A stretch of DNA of 64,000 bases, from contig CAWDVK010000020.1 in the NCBI GenBank assembly GCA_963805715.1, positions 558,001 through 622,000 of the forward strand. The letters run 5' to 3'. The notes below the pieces were generated by a model that made no database searches, had not been told where the DNA came from, and was given only the letters and a program-made list of their open reading frames with translations. The translations under genes and the position numbers were made by a program. Numbering within the stretch: position 1 is the first letter of the stretch; each line of letters begins with the position of its first letter. This DNA comes from CAWDVK01 sp963805715. Its GTDB lineage: Bacteria > Actinomycetota > Actinomycetes > Streptosporangiales > Streptosporangiaceae. Shown here one piece after another: positions 44,024 to 57,010 of this stretch.

Positions 44024-44347
44024 CGAGCGCGGCGAGAGAACCGGGCGGGCCAGGCTGCTGGAACGGCGCACGCCTCGTGCGCCAGGCAGCTGAGGCACGC
44101 GCTCAGCCAGCCGCTACCCCGCCGCCACCGTGACCGCGGGACTGCTCGCTGGCCTGCCGGAACGCCCGGCGAGAGAGACGCGGCCAGCACGCGAGCCGCG
44201 ACCGAGCGCATTCTGGCCGGACAGGGTATCGTGGTATGACCTGGAAAGCTTTGAAAGACAGCTTGGCGACCAGGACAAAAACGCCTAAAGAGTCCGCGTC
44301 CCGCTCGCGCGTCTCTGGGTTACAGGGTGGCCGAGCAGAGGAGCGCG
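44024..44347 (+). other. Gene-free leader region upstream of metH
   Basis: 324 bases without a convincing gene. A less GC-rich segment at about 44225-44290 (ACCTGGAAAGCTTTGAAAGA) may contain the promoter. I looked for a cobalamin riboswitch (B12-box-like GCCACTG and its partner) and did not find one. Confidence 0.4.
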
Positions 44348-48008
<3,661 letters not shown>

Positions 48009-48036
48009 CACACGGTCCCGAGGGCACCGGGCCGGC

Positions 48037-48570
48037 TCACGGGCAGCGCTCCTGGGCCGGCTGCCCGGCCCGGCGGTAGGCGCGCAGGAAGACGCTGACG
48101 CCGCCGCGGATGGTCTCCTCGATCTCCCCGGCGCTGAGGCGGACGGTGCCGAACAGTGACCGGTTGTTGAGCTGGCCGAAGGTGAGCGCGGACAGATGGG
48201 CGGCGGCCGACGCCGGGTCGGCGATATCCAGGCTGCCCGCGGCCGCGAGCCGCTCCAGCGGCGGCGCGAGCAGCGGGGTCAGCGAGCGCCTGCCATGCCA
48301 CAGCTGCAGCAGGCCGGGGAAGTGCGGTGATTCGGTAATGAGCAGCCGGACCATGGCCGCCCGCTCCGGCGACCGCGCCATCGCCTGCGCGACGCGCGTG
48401 ATGAAGTCCAGCAGCCCCTGCTCCGGGTCTGCGCTCCCGGCCAGGGCACCATCGGCGATCTCGGCCACGTTACTCATCAGTTCCTCGTAGGTCTCCGCGA
48501 CCACCGAGAGGAACAGGTTCTCCTTGTCGCCGTAGTAGTTGTAGACCGTGCGCTTGGACACCCCGGCCTG
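48037..48570 (-). pseudogene. TetR-family regulator, missing its N-terminus
   Basis: The leftward frame reads GVSKRTVYNYYGDKENLF (the recognition helix of a TetR HTH), then AETYEELMSNVAEIADGALA and a C-terminal ligand domain. The first 30 or so residues of the HTH are absent: before AGVSKRTV the frame runs into unrelated sequence that is the antisense of a transporter gene. It abuts the beheaded MFS gene directly. Confidence 0.8.
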
Positions 48571-48582
48571 CTGCCCCGCACC

Positions 48583-49368
48583 CTCGCGGGCAGGCTGTCG
48601 GACCGCATCGGGCCGCGCCCGGTCGTGCTGGCCGGGATCGCGCTGGCCGCAGCCGGCACCGCGCCGTTCGCGCTGGCCGGACAGCACACCAGCGAGGTAC
48701 TGCTCAGCGCCGCGCTGGTCGTCCGGGGCGCCGGGCTCGGCACCGCCACCATCGCGGTGATGGCCGGCGCGTTCCAGGGCCTGCGGCCCGGCGAGATCCC
48801 GCACGCGAGCAGCGTCACCCGGATCCTGCAGCAGGTCGGCGGCACGTTCGGCGCGGCCGTGCTGGCGGTCATCCTGCAGGCCCAGCTGGCCGCGCATGCG
48901 ACGGCCGGGGCGGCCGCCGCGTTCAGCCGCACCTTCGGGTGGGCGCTCGGATTCACCGCTGTCGCGCTGATCCCGGCGATGCTGCTGCCCGCCGGGGAAA
49001 GGCCCGGCAGGGAAAGGCCCGGCAGGCGGCCGGGCGGGGAAAGGCGGGCCGGGCGGCCTGCCGGCGAAAGGCCCGGCAGGCGCCGGGCGGGGAAAGGCCG
49101 GCCGGGCGGCCTGCCGGCGAAAGGCCCGGCAGGCGCCGGGCGGGGAAAGGCCGGCCGGGCGGCCTGCCGGCGAAAGGCCCGGCAGGCGGCCTGCCGGGGG
49201 AAGGCAGCCGGGCCGGGCGGCCCGCCGGGCCTCGGGCGGATGACGGCTAGGGTGCCTGGCTCCGGGTCGCGGCCGGATTCGGGGCGCCGGACGATGCGGG
49301 CGGTCCCGACACGCCAGTCGACGGCGTCGGAGTCGGTGTCGGCGCTGGCGACGATGACGACGGGGTAG
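48583..49368 (+). pseudogene. MFS transporter (DHA2-type), C-terminal fragment
   Basis: The frame begins abruptly at LAGRLSDRIGPRPVVLAGIA, a MFS inter-helix loop. It continues through about four helices (LLSAALVVRGAGLGTATIAV, SSVTRILQQVGGTFGAAVLA, TFGWALGFTAVALIPAMLL) to a Gly/Arg-rich tail made from a 53-bp repeat. The first eight or more helices and the start are missing. With the TetR fragment, it implies deletion of the shared promoter and both 5' ends of a divergent regulator-exporter pair. The tail overlaps the next gene antisense. Confidence 0.78.
49032..49190 (+). repeat. 53-bp tandem repeat (3 copies)
   Basis: Three copies of a 53-bp unit begin GGGCGGGGAAAGG at 49032, 49085 and 49138, preceded and followed by partial units. 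The period is not a multiple of three, so each copy is read in a different frame of the MFS tail. It also contains short inverted repeats (GCCGGGC/GCCCGGC) able to form hairpins. Confidence 0.85.
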
Positions 49369-50380
49369 GCGTCGGCGTCGGCGCGCCCGATGACGACTGA
49401 CTCGGCGACGAGGCGGTCGGCGTCGGCGTGCTGGTCGGCTGGTGCGACGTGGCGGGGGCCGTCCGGCTGGTCGTCGGCGCCGGCGCCAACGTCGCGTCGC
49501 GGCCGCCGAAAATGTGGCTGACCGAGGTGCCGGATCCCCCGGTGCCGGTGAGAAGCGAGTTCAGCGGCTTGCCCGCGATCAGCTCGACTACCGTGACACC
49601 GGCCATGACGACGAGGAACAGGGCCAGGCTGGCGCCCGCGAGCACGAGCCAGCGCCGCCGCCTGGCCGCCGGGCGCTCAGTGCCGCCTGCGCCTCCGGCC
49701 GAGCCGCCAGCGCCTCCGGGCGGGCCGCCGCTGCCGTACGCCATGTCCGCGCTGCGACCGTTCCGGCCCGGCAGCATCTGCGTCGAGTCATCGCCCCGGC
49801 CATTCGGCCCGCCGTTCTGGCCGGCTGAAAGGTCCGCAGGCCAGGCGCCAGGGTGACCACCAGCGCGCGGGAACGCCTGAGTCGCTGTCTCATCCGGGTC
49901 CGCGAAACCAGTCGGGCGGGTCATCGCCTCGTCCGGGTGCGCGAAACTGGCCCGGCGGGTCATGTCCCCGGTCACGCTGGTATCCCTGGCCCCGCTGGTA
50001 TCCCATCTCGCGCTGGCGTCTCGAGTCGCGCCGGCCAGATCCTGCGCCGTACCCGGCGAGCCCCAGGCCGCGCTAGCCGGATCCCGGGCCGTGCTGGCCG
50101 GGTCCACGAACGGCTGGCCTGGCCCGCCCGCCCCGTGCTGGCCTGTCTGGCCCGTATGCCGCGTTCTGGCTACCGCGGCCGCCGCTCGCAGCCGCTCCTT
50201 GCTGCGCCCGAGGTAGTGCCGGTAGATGGCGGCGCCCGCCGTGCCGGCCACGCTCATGACCGCGGTTCCGATGATGGTGCCCGCGACGCCGAGAAAGGAC
50301 GCCGCTACCGCGCCGGTCAAGGCGGCGAGCAAGCTGGCCACGACCTGGACGCCGCTCAGCTCGATCTGCGGCCTGCTCAT
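49247..50380 (-). CDS. Membrane protein with disordered cytoplasmic domain and Ser/Thr/Pro-rich tail
   Basis: 377 residues. The N-terminus has two close hydrophobic segments (VQVVASLLAALTGAVAASFL, GVAGTIIGTAVMSVAGTAGA). A 150-residue Gly/Asp/Pro-rich disordered region follows. A membrane helix (LVLAGASLALFLVVMAGVTVV) then leads to a Thr/Pro/Ser-rich tail (PTPTPTPSSSSPAPTPTPTP). It resembles the actinobacterial proteins with disordered linkers but no named domain. Function unknown. The end overlaps the antisense MFS fragment. Confidence 0.75.
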   Translation of the reverse strand: MSRPQIELSGVQVVASLLAALTGAVAASFLGVAGTIIGTAVMSVAGTAGAAIYRHYLGRSKERLRAAAAVARTRHTGQTGQHGAGGPGQPFVDPASTARDPASAAWGSPGTAQDLAGATRDASARWDTSGARDTSVTGDMTRRASFAHPDEAMTRPTGFADPDETATQAFPRAGGHPGAWPADLSAGQNGGPNGRGDDSTQMLPGRNGRSADMAYGSGGPPGGAGGSAGGAGGTERPAARRRRWLVLAGASLALFLVVMAGVTVVELIAGKPLNSLLTGTGGSGTSVSHIFGGRDATLAPAPTTSRTAPATSHQPTSTPTPTASSPSQSSSGAPTPTPTPSSSSPAPTPTPTPSTGVSGPPASSGAPNPAATRSQAP

Positions 50381-50797
50381 TCCTCTCCTCTCGCTCGTGC
50401 TTTTCCCCCAACTGGAGGCGTGCTCCTGGCCGCTGTACCAGCCCAGCCATCGAGCCTATGTCCGTTTCCAGCCCTCTCGGTGCACGACGCCCGACACCTC
50501 CTGGCTGGTGATCAAGACGATCAGCGGCACCCAGCCCGTACAGGCTCTTGCTCACCGGGTTGCAAACACGCTGCTAGAGGCGGCCGCCGGACGGGCGGAC
50601 GCTCCGCCCGGCCGCACCCTGCAGGGCGCCGGTCCGGGCCGCGAATCCGGGCTGCGAATCGGGGCCGCGCTGGGCCGGGGCCGCGAATCGGGGCCCGCGC
50701 TGGGCCGGGGCCGCGCAATCGGGCCCGCGCTGGGCCGGGCCCGCGCTGGGCCGGGCCCGCACTGGGCCAGGGCCGCGCGGAGCCGTCCGCCCGAGGG
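50381..50797 (+). repeat. Repeat-rich gap: hairpin-arm copy and (GGGCCGCGAATC)-type array
   Basis: 417 bases without a convincing gene. At about 50506-50540 is a sequence (CTGGTGATCAAGACG, then TCAGCGGCACCCAGCCCG) nearly identical to the left arm and loop of the hairpin after proS at 16539-16573. At about 50640-50775 is a degenerate tandem array of GGGCCGCGCTGGGCC units. Nothing else is recognised. Confidence 0.6.
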
Positions 50798-52363
50798 CTA
50801 GCCAGATGGCGGGTAGTAGACGGTGACCGTGAGAGACCCGGGGTTCACGGTGAGCGTATTGACGTAGTAAGGCGGTCCGCTGCCGATGGTCGTCACGGTC
50901 ACCGTCACGCCCTGGCCGGCCGTGAGCTTGCCGGTCGCCGGGGTCACGAGCAGCTTGTCGGCGGCGGGAACGGTGATCGTGAACGCGACCGGGCCGCCGC
51001 TGGCGGTCAGCGTGAACGTGCCGGTCCACGGGCCGCCGAGCGGCGACTGGGCCAGCCGGACGGTGCTGGGCGATGCGCTCAGCGTGCCGGGATCCGGGGG
51101 CGGCGAGGACGGCGGCGGCGCGGACGGCGATGAGGAGGCCGGGCCGGAGGACGACGCGGCAGGCGAGGACGACGGCGGCGCGGACGTGCCGGGCGCCGTC
51201 GAGCTCGGCGACGCCGCCAGGCTCCTGGTCGCGCCGGGCGCCTGGCTGGACGAGACGGCTGAGCTGGCCGTGCCCGGCGCGGTGGTCGCCGCCGCGGTCG
51301 CCGTGACCGCACGGCGCATCGCCGCCGTGGCCGGCCCGGAATGGTGCAGCAGCACGAACGCGGCCACGCCGCCGGCGCCGAGCAGGAGGACGGCCGCGGC
51401 AGCGGCGTAGATCACCGCGCGCCGCCAGCCGCCTGAGCCGCCGGGACTACCGGGACCACTGGCGCCGCCAGCGCCGCGACCCCGTGCCCGCTCGGCCCGC
51501 CTGCCGCCGCCGCCGGGACTGACCTGGACAGGAAAACCGGACGGGCTGAATGGCTCGGCGCGCCGCAGCACCGCCTGCCGGTACCGGGCCGCCGCGGGCG
51601 AGCTGTCCGAGACCAGCCGCAGGATCTGCTGGCGCAGCCCGGCCGGCAGCGCGACCACCGGCAGGACGCTCAGCAGCATTGCCGGGCTGAGCTCCCGCCG
51701 CTTGCGCTCGTCGCAGATCTCGCAGTGCTCGATGTGCCGGCTGACCCGCTTGCGCAGCAGGATCGTGAGCCCGCCGTCCCATCCGGCCAGCATCGCGTCA
51801 AGCTCGGCGCAGGCCTCCCGGCCCCGGCGTGCCACCAGCAGCGCGCCCAGCGACCGCTCGAGCTGACTGCGGGCCCGCGATGCGAGCGCGTGCGCCTGGT
51901 TGGGCGGCACGCCCAGTGCGTCCGCCAGGTCGGCACCGTCCAGGTCATGCCGCAGGTTCAGCTCGATGATCTCGCGCTCGCCCGGGTTCAGGCCGCCGAT
52001 GGCCGCCAGCACGAGATCCTTCAGCTCGCTGCGCTGCGCCGCCATGCTGGCGTCCGCTGCGGTGTCCGTCACCTCGCCCGCCTCCTCCAGCGTGGCGAAG
52101 TGCGCCCGGCTGCGCAGGCGGCGATGGCATTCGTTCCTGGCCACCGCGTACAGCCACGGCCGCAGCCGGTCCGGGTCACGCAGTCCGCCGAGCTTCGCCG
52201 AGGCGATGACGAAGGTGTCCTGCACGGCGTCTGCCGCGTCGGCGGGCTCGCCGAGCAGTGGCCGGCAGTACGTATGCAAGGCGGCCGCGTAACTGTCGTA
52301 GGCCGCGGCGAGGCCGGCCGGGTCGCCCGCCACGATGGCGGCAACCATGTCGCGGTCACGCAT
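50798..52363 (-). CDS. ECF sigma factor fused to zinc-binding segment, membrane helix and extracytoplasmic Ig-like domain
   Basis: 521 residues. Residues 1-190 are an ECF sigma-70: region 2 (DAADAVQDTFVIASAKLGGL, RPWLYAVARNECHRRLR) and region 4 (LNPGEREIIELNLRHDLDGA, ALGVPPNQAHALASRARSQL). A ZAS-like site HIEHCEICDERKRR (about residues 210-223) resembles anti-sigma zinc domains. A Gly-rich linker leads to one membrane helix (VIYAAAAAVLLLGAGGVAAF), a Ser/Pro/Ala stretch and an Ig/BACON-like C-terminal domain outside the membrane. The fusion suggests a self-contained, membrane-tethered sigma factor. Start ATG 52363. Confidence 0.88.
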   Translation of the reverse strand: MRDRDMVAAIVAGDPAGLAAAYDSYAAALHTYCRPLLGEPADAADAVQDTFVIASAKLGGLRDPDRLRPWLYAVARNECHRRLRSRAHFATLEEAGEVTDTAADASMAAQRSELKDLVLAAIGGLNPGEREIIELNLRHDLDGADLADALGVPPNQAHALASRARSQLERSLGALLVARRGREACAELDAMLAGWDGGLTILLRKRVSRHIEHCEICDERKRRELSPAMLLSVLPVVALPAGLRQQILRLVSDSSPAAARYRQAVLRRAEPFSPSGFPVQVSPGGGGRRAERARGRGAGGASGPGSPGGSGGWRRAVIYAAAAAVLLLGAGGVAAFVLLHHSGPATAAMRRAVTATAAATTAPGTASSAVSSSQAPGATRSLAASPSSTAPGTSAPPSSSPAASSSGPASSSPSAPPPSSPPPDPGTLSASPSTVRLAQSPLGGPWTGTFTLTASGGPVAFTITVPAADKLLVTPATGKLTAGQGVTVTVTTIGSGPPYYVNTLTVNPGSLTVTVYYPPSG

Positions 52364-52551
52364 GGGCCAACCGTAGGACGCCGGCCCGGCAGCCGGACAG
52401 GCTGAGGGTCAAGATTTCCGCCGCGGTTCGCGTTCTGGATCGCATGGTCATTCACCTGCTGGTGGCCGGTGATCATCGGGCCCTCCGCGGGATCGGAGCG
52501 GGCAGCACGACTGCCGGGACGCGTTCCCGCGTCCCGGCAGCGAGTGCATGG

Positions 52552-53147
52552 TCAGAGCGATGCGCAGTCGGAGTCGATGGGCAGCTCGCTCGACCAGCGC
52601 CCGGAGCCGAAGTCGTAGGCCACGACATAGTCGTTGTCGGTTGTACGGGGAACCGACGAGCAGTCGCCGATCGGGGTCAGGTCGCCGAAGGCACCTCCGC
52701 CGAAGCCGGCGTAGGAGCCCGCCGTGACGTTTCCCCACCACAGCAGCTGGCCGCTGTTGCTGTGAATCTGCAGCTGCACCTCGCCGTAGTCGAAGTGATC
52801 GCCGTCGATCTCGAAGTTCGGGCCGTCCCAGCCGCCGTCGGTGGTGGTGCATACGTCGCCCGAGCAGTTGTTCTGGTTCTGGGACGGCGGCGTCCAGTCG
52901 TTCACCCACACGCTGAGCAGCGCGACCCGGTTGCTGGCCTGGGAGTTGTCGTCAGCGGCCTGGGCGCGGGTGGCCGGGGTCACGCACACGTAGTCACCGG
53001 CGTAGGCCTGGCGGTGACAGTCCCGGCGTGGCCAAAGTGGCTGGCAGCTGGCGTGCCGCTGTGGGCGGGCAGCATCAGCGCCACGCCGACTGCCACGGCG
53101 GCGACGGCTGAGCTTGCGATAGCAGCTGTCCTGGTGCGCGCGATCAT
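52552..53147 (-). pseudogene. Secreted protein of unknown function, interrupted by an apparent 1-base deletion
   Basis: About 198 residues when two leftward frames are joined near 53010-53030. The first gives a signal peptide (MIARTRTAAIASSAVAAVAV, then GVALMLPAHSG). The second gives QAYAGDYVCVTPATRAQAAD, ALLSVWVNDWTPPSQNQNNC, GWDGPNFEIDGDHFDYGEVQ and YAGFGGGAFGDLTPIGDC, rich in Trp, Gly and four or more cysteines. One base lost in CACCGCCAGGCC breaks the frame. I do not recognise the family. Confidence 0.6.
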
Positions 53148-53302
53148 GTCGGGTCTCCTCCCGCTGTCCGGCCGCCACCGCGGTGGCGCGGAATCTCGTG
53201 TGACAGCGGTAGGAGTGCGAGCGGCAGGTGCCCCCAACAACTTCTGCGCAGAACTTTTTTCCCATCCGGCCTCTTTCCCGGCCGGCCTGAATGCGCGGCT
53301 GC

Positions 53303-54049
53303 TCAGCCGCGGAGCATGTCCCCGATGATCCCGCCGACCGCGCCGCCCTGGACCGCCTGGCTGCGGTCGTCTTTCCCCAGGTACTCCGAGAGCGCGTGCG
53401 CCAGCACAACCAGGGGCATCGACTGCAGCCAGACCCGGCCAGGGCCGGTCAGCGCGACCAGGTGGAAGCCGTCGCCGCCGAAGAACATGTTCCTGATGCC
53501 CGGCATCAGGGTGACCTGGAACTGCACGGTGCCGTCGAACGCCCCGATATGACCGGGATGCGCGAGCAGCGTCTGGCCCGGCGGCATCTGGTAGCTGGTG
53601 AGCTCGCCGGACAGCTCGATCCAGGCCCGGCCCTGCCCCTCCAGCTTCTGCAGGATGAAGCCGTCACCGCCGTAGATCCCGCCGCGGAATGTCTGCTGCA
53701 GGCCGACACTCGGCGTGATCCCCTGCGTGCCGCACAGCCAGCCGTGCCGGTGCACATAGAGCGAGAGGCCGGGGTTGATATCAATCGGGACGATGTGGCC
53801 GGGGACCTTGGCGGCGAACGTGATCGAGCCGGGGCCCTGGTACCGGGTGATGAACAGGCTGCCGCCCCCCATCACGCGCTTGAATCCCTGCATGAGGCCG
53901 CCGCCGCCACCACCGGCGCTCGTGGTCTGCGACATCTGGATGCTGGGGGTCATCCAGGCCAGTTCGGCGCGCGTGGAGACCACCTGCTCGCCCGGCCCGA
54001 GTGATACCTCGAGGATGGGCATCGTCGTGCCCTTGATCTCAGCCTGCAT
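53303..54049 (-). CDS. AIM24-family protein
   Basis: 248 residues from ATG 54049; upstream open frame to 54232 looks noncoding. It is a beta-rich AIM24/TRAP-like protein: ILEVSLGPGEQVVSTRAELA, GSLFITRYQGPGSITFAAKV, IYGGDGFILQKLEGQGRAWI, MFFGGDGFHLVALTGPGRVW. The C-terminal Gly-rich segment (VGGIIGDMLRG) is hydrophobic. The family is widespread with unclear function, some linked to membrane organisation. Confidence 0.88.
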   Translation of the reverse strand: MQAEIKGTTMPILEVSLGPGEQVVSTRAELAWMTPSIQMSQTTSAGGGGGGLMQGFKRVMGGGSLFITRYQGPGSITFAAKVPGHIVPIDINPGLSLYVHRHGWLCGTQGITPSVGLQQTFRGGIYGGDGFILQKLEGQGRAWIELSGELTSYQMPPGQTLLAHPGHIGAFDGTVQFQVTLMPGIRNMFFGGDGFHLVALTGPGRVWLQSMPLVVLAHALSEYLGKDDRSQAVQGGAVGGIIGDMLRG

Positions 54050-54353
54050 TGCTGCGCCTCCGACTGGCGGCAAGGAGAACCACGCCGCGATAGCAGCGCT
54101 TGTGCACAAAGTACTGGTGAGGGGTGCCTTCCGGAAGGCCCGCGCGAAACTTCCCCGGCTACCGCAACGGCGCTCGCGGGAGGTGCTACCGCCCGGCAGG
54201 AGCACCACGAGCAGGAGCACGACCAGCAGCAACGCGACCGGCAGCAGCGCGACCGGCCATCAGCGCGACCGGCAGCAGCGCGACCGGCCATCAGCGCTGC
54301 GGGCCGCCCTGTTCCGCCGCGCTGCCCGCTGCGGCCGCCGCGCAGCGCCAGGC
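54050..54353. repeat. Repeat-rich gap between AIM24 and GH26-like genes
   Basis: 304 bases. At about 54190-54295 there is a degenerate array of GCAGCGCGACCGG and related units, containing CCATCAGCGCGACCGG twice. No gene is convincing in either strand. Confidence 0.55.
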
Positions 54354-55229
54354 TCATCCAGTGTCCTGGATGAATTCCGCCTGGCCGGCGCTGGTGAACG
54401 ACCACTGCGAGTGGTCGAAGTAGATGAGGGCAGACGCATGGGCCGAAAGCGCGCCCGAGACCAGGTTGTCAATCTGGGCGACATTGTCGGAGTCGGCGGA
54501 CGGCACACCAGTCTCAGCGACCATGAAGGGATACTGATTGCCGCTGACCGACTCAGCATCCGCAAGACTGCGGGCGAAGGTGCTCGCCCAGGTGCTGCCG
54601 CTGTTCGCGAAATAGCCGTCGAGGCCGATCACATTCACGTTCGGGCTGGCATATCCGTTACCAGGCCAGTAGTTGGCCACCGGGGCTGCGCCCGTCTCGG
54701 TGTTGGGCGCCCAGACCCAGCTGACGTTCGGCGCGATCGAGCTGATCAGCGTGGTGACGTGCTGCCAGGCCGCGATCCACTGCGCGGCCGTGATCTCGGT
54801 GTCCCCCCACGGGTACCAGCCGCCGTTCATCTCGTGGTCGAAGGTCAGCAGCACCGGATGGCCGAACGCCGCCACGGCCTGGGCGAAGCTCGTCAGGTAG
54901 GCATCCGAGCTGCCATCCGACACGTCGGCGATCGGGACGCTGGTCGATTCATCGCACGGGTTGCCGCAGGTCTGCAGCTCCGCGAAGATCTCGGTGCCGG
55001 CATTCCACGCGGCCTGCGCGTTAGCGGCCTGGAAGCGCTCGTGCCAGCCGTAATACTGGACGTCGTAGGCGGGAGTGACCGGAAATGAATACGGCGGGCT
55101 GTTGCCGGTTTCGTATAATCCGAACGCGAGTGGCGCGCCCGGGGCCGCGGCCGTTGCGGGGAGCGGCGCCAGGACGGCCGCCAGTAACCCGGCGACGGCG
55201 ATGGCAGCCCTGGCAGTGATCCTGGACAT
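54354..55229 (-). CDS. Secreted glycoside hydrolase, GH26-like (mannanase-type)
   Basis: 291 residues with signal peptide (ARAAIAVAGLLAAVLAPLPA). The barrel carries the catalytic acid/base in VLLTFDHEMNGGWYPWGD and the likely nucleophile in FMVAETGVPSADS, with WVWAPNTETG and VNVIGLDGYFA between. That is the pattern of GH26/clan GH-A beta-mannanases or related endo-glucanases. Substrate unknown. It probably acts on plant polysaccharide outside the cell. Confidence 0.8.
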   Translation of the reverse strand: MSRITARAAIAVAGLLAAVLAPLPATAAAPGAPLAFGLYETGNSPPYSFPVTPAYDVQYYGWHERFQAANAQAAWNAGTEIFAELQTCGNPCDESTSVPIADVSDGSSDAYLTSFAQAVAAFGHPVLLTFDHEMNGGWYPWGDTEITAAQWIAAWQHVTTLISSIAPNVSWVWAPNTETGAAPVANYWPGNGYASPNVNVIGLDGYFANSGSTWASTFARSLADAESVSGNQYPFMVAETGVPSADSDNVAQIDNLVSGALSAHASALIYFDHSQWSFTSAGQAEFIQDTG

Positions 55230-55412
55230 TAAGACGGCCCCCTCTTTACAGAAGCGTTACAGCATTCGAGGGTACGGTCGTCAAATGCGGTGTATCAGCT
55301 CAATGGAGTTACGTTACCTTTACATCGCGATTGCAGCGCGGCGCGCATTTTCCGCTGGATTGCGGCTAACGGCGCCTCCCTCGCCTGCGGCCGGGACAGG
55401 CGCGTCCCCCGG

Positions 55413-56852
55413 CTAGTCGCCGAGCTCGGCGCGGCGGCGGGTCACGTAGTCCTGCAGCTCGGCCCGGATCGCCTCGTCCAGCGGCGGCGGCTGGTACTCC
55501 TCCAGCTTCCTCGCGTAGATCTCGCCCGCCCGCGCCGTGGTGTCCTTGCCGCCCAGCTTCAGCCACCGCTCGTAGTTGGCGGTTGAGGACAGCAGCGGCC
55601 GGTAGAAGCACTCGCGGAACCGCTCCATGGTGTGCGCGGCGCCGAGGAAGTGACCGCCGTGCCCGACCTCCTCGTGCGCGCCGAAGGCCAGCGACTCCTC
55701 GTCGATCTCCAGCGGGGTGAACTCGACCCGGAGCATCCGCAGCAGCTCGATGTCCACGATGAACTTCTCGTAGCAGGACACCAGGCCGCCCTCCAGCCAG
55801 CCGGCCGCGTGCATGACGAAGTTCGTGCCGGCCAGGAACGTCGGCAGCAGCGTCATCAGCGACTCGTACGCGGCCTGCGCGTCGCAGGTCTGGCTGGAGT
55901 TCAGCCCGCCGCCGGTCCGGAACGGCAGGCCGAAGTGCCGGGCCAGCTGCCCGGTGCACAGCAGCCCGATGCCGGACTCCGGCGTGCCGAAGCTGGGCGA
56001 GCCCGACTGCATGTCGATATTGGACAGGAACGAGCCGAAGATCACCGGGCAGCCCGGCCGGATCAGCTGGGCCAGCGCGATGCCGGACAGCGCCTCGGCC
56101 AGCTGCTGCACCAGGGCGGCCGGAATGGTCACCGGCGACATCGCCCCCATCAGCAGGAACGGCGTCAGCACGACCGGCTGATTGGCCGCGCAGTACTCGA
56201 ACTGCGCGTCCAGCATCCGGTCGTCCCAGCGCAGCGGGGAATTGCAGTTGATCAGCGAGATCGTGGCCGGGGTCTGCTCGATCACGTCCCGGCCGCCGAA
56301 CAGGATCTCGGTCATCCTGATCGTGTCGGCCGCGTTCGGCCCGGACACGACGTTGCCCATGTAGATCTTGTCGGTCAGGGTCTGCAGCGCGTAGATCATG
56401 TCCAGGTGCCGGGAGTCCAGCGGGGCGTCGTTCGGCTCGCAGATCACTCCCCCGGCCGAGTCCAGCTCCGGGTAGGACTGCGCCAGCATGGCCAGCTGGC
56501 GGAAGTCGTTCAGGGTGGCGTCCCGGCGCACGTCCCCCTGCCGCACGAACGGCGACCCGTACACCGCGCCGAACACCATGTCGTCGCCGCCGATGTGCAC
56601 GGAGCGGGCCGGGTTCCTGGCCTGCACCTCGAACTCCCGCGGCGCCCTGGCCACCTGCTCGAGCACGAAGTCCGGATCGAGCCGCACGACCTCCCCGTCG
56701 ACCGGCTGCCCCGCCTGGCGGAACAGCTGCACCGCCTCCGGCTTGGCGAACTGCACGCCGATCTCGGAGACGATCCGGCGCCAGCCCTTGTCGAGCACGC
56801 CGATGGCGTCGGGCGAAAGGATCTCGTAACGGGGCATGCGGTTGCGGAACAT
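55413..56852 (-). CDS. MttB-superfamily methyltransferase, non-pyrrolysine
   Basis: 479 residues from ATG 56852 (GAGAGG upstream). It matches trimethylamine methyltransferase/MttB-family proteins: ILSPDAIGVLDKGWRRIVSE, VHIGGDDMVFGAVYGSPFV, YMGNVVSGPNAADTIRMTEI, SLINCNSPLRWDDRMLDAQF and HEEVGHGGHFLGAAHTMERF. There is no in-frame TAG, so it lacks pyrrolysine, like MtgB and related enzymes that demethylate glycine betaine, carnitine or proline betaine. It should pass the methyl group to the corrinoid protein at 57829. It is divergent from the IclR regulator. Confidence 0.9.
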   Translation of the reverse strand: MFRNRMPRYEILSPDAIGVLDKGWRRIVSEIGVQFAKPEAVQLFRQAGQPVDGEVVRLDPDFVLEQVARAPREFEVQARNPARSVHIGGDDMVFGAVYGSPFVRQGDVRRDATLNDFRQLAMLAQSYPELDSAGGVICEPNDAPLDSRHLDMIYALQTLTDKIYMGNVVSGPNAADTIRMTEILFGGRDVIEQTPATISLINCNSPLRWDDRMLDAQFEYCAANQPVVLTPFLLMGAMSPVTIPAALVQQLAEALSGIALAQLIRPGCPVIFGSFLSNIDMQSGSPSFGTPESGIGLLCTGQLARHFGLPFRTGGGLNSSQTCDAQAAYESLMTLLPTFLAGTNFVMHAAGWLEGGLVSCYEKFIVDIELLRMLRVEFTPLEIDEESLAFGAHEEVGHGGHFLGAAHTMERFRECFYRPLLSSTANYERWLKLGGKDTTARAGEIYARKLEEYQPPPLDEAIRAELQDYVTRRRAELGD

Positions 56853-56966
56853 GACCACCTCTCGCGATGCGGAACGGCGCGGTCCGGAATGGTGCCGTCA
56901 TGCCGGGCGGAATGGCGCTGCTTGACCCTGCGAAAAGCCGAATCTAGGATCACATAGTAGAACAAG

Positions 56967-56983
56967 GTTCCGTAACATGGAAC
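56967..56983. promoter_or_regulatory. Inverted repeat between the MttB and IclR genes
   Basis: GTTCC-GTAACAT-GGAAC lies in the divergent intergenic region, in an AT-richer stretch (about 56940-56990). Palindromes of GTTCC/GGAAC type with short spacers are common for IclR regulators. It is a candidate operator controlling both genes. Confidence 0.5.
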
Positions 56984-57010
56984 TAGTGGCGGGCGGGCGG
57001 GACAAATGGG

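Noticed and set aside
44024..44347. Cobalamin riboswitch upstream of metH
   Set aside because: I looked for the B12 box and paired elements and saw none; an RNA covariance search would be decisive.
55413..56852. Pyrrolysine-containing trimethylamine methyltransferase
   Set aside because: The frame has no internal TAG and no pyl genes are visible, so it belongs to the non-Pyl MttB group.
55366..56901. A 511-codon alternative frame on the same strand as the MttB-family gene
   Set aside because: The other frame carries all MttB motifs; this one is Arg/Gly/Ala-rich and featureless.
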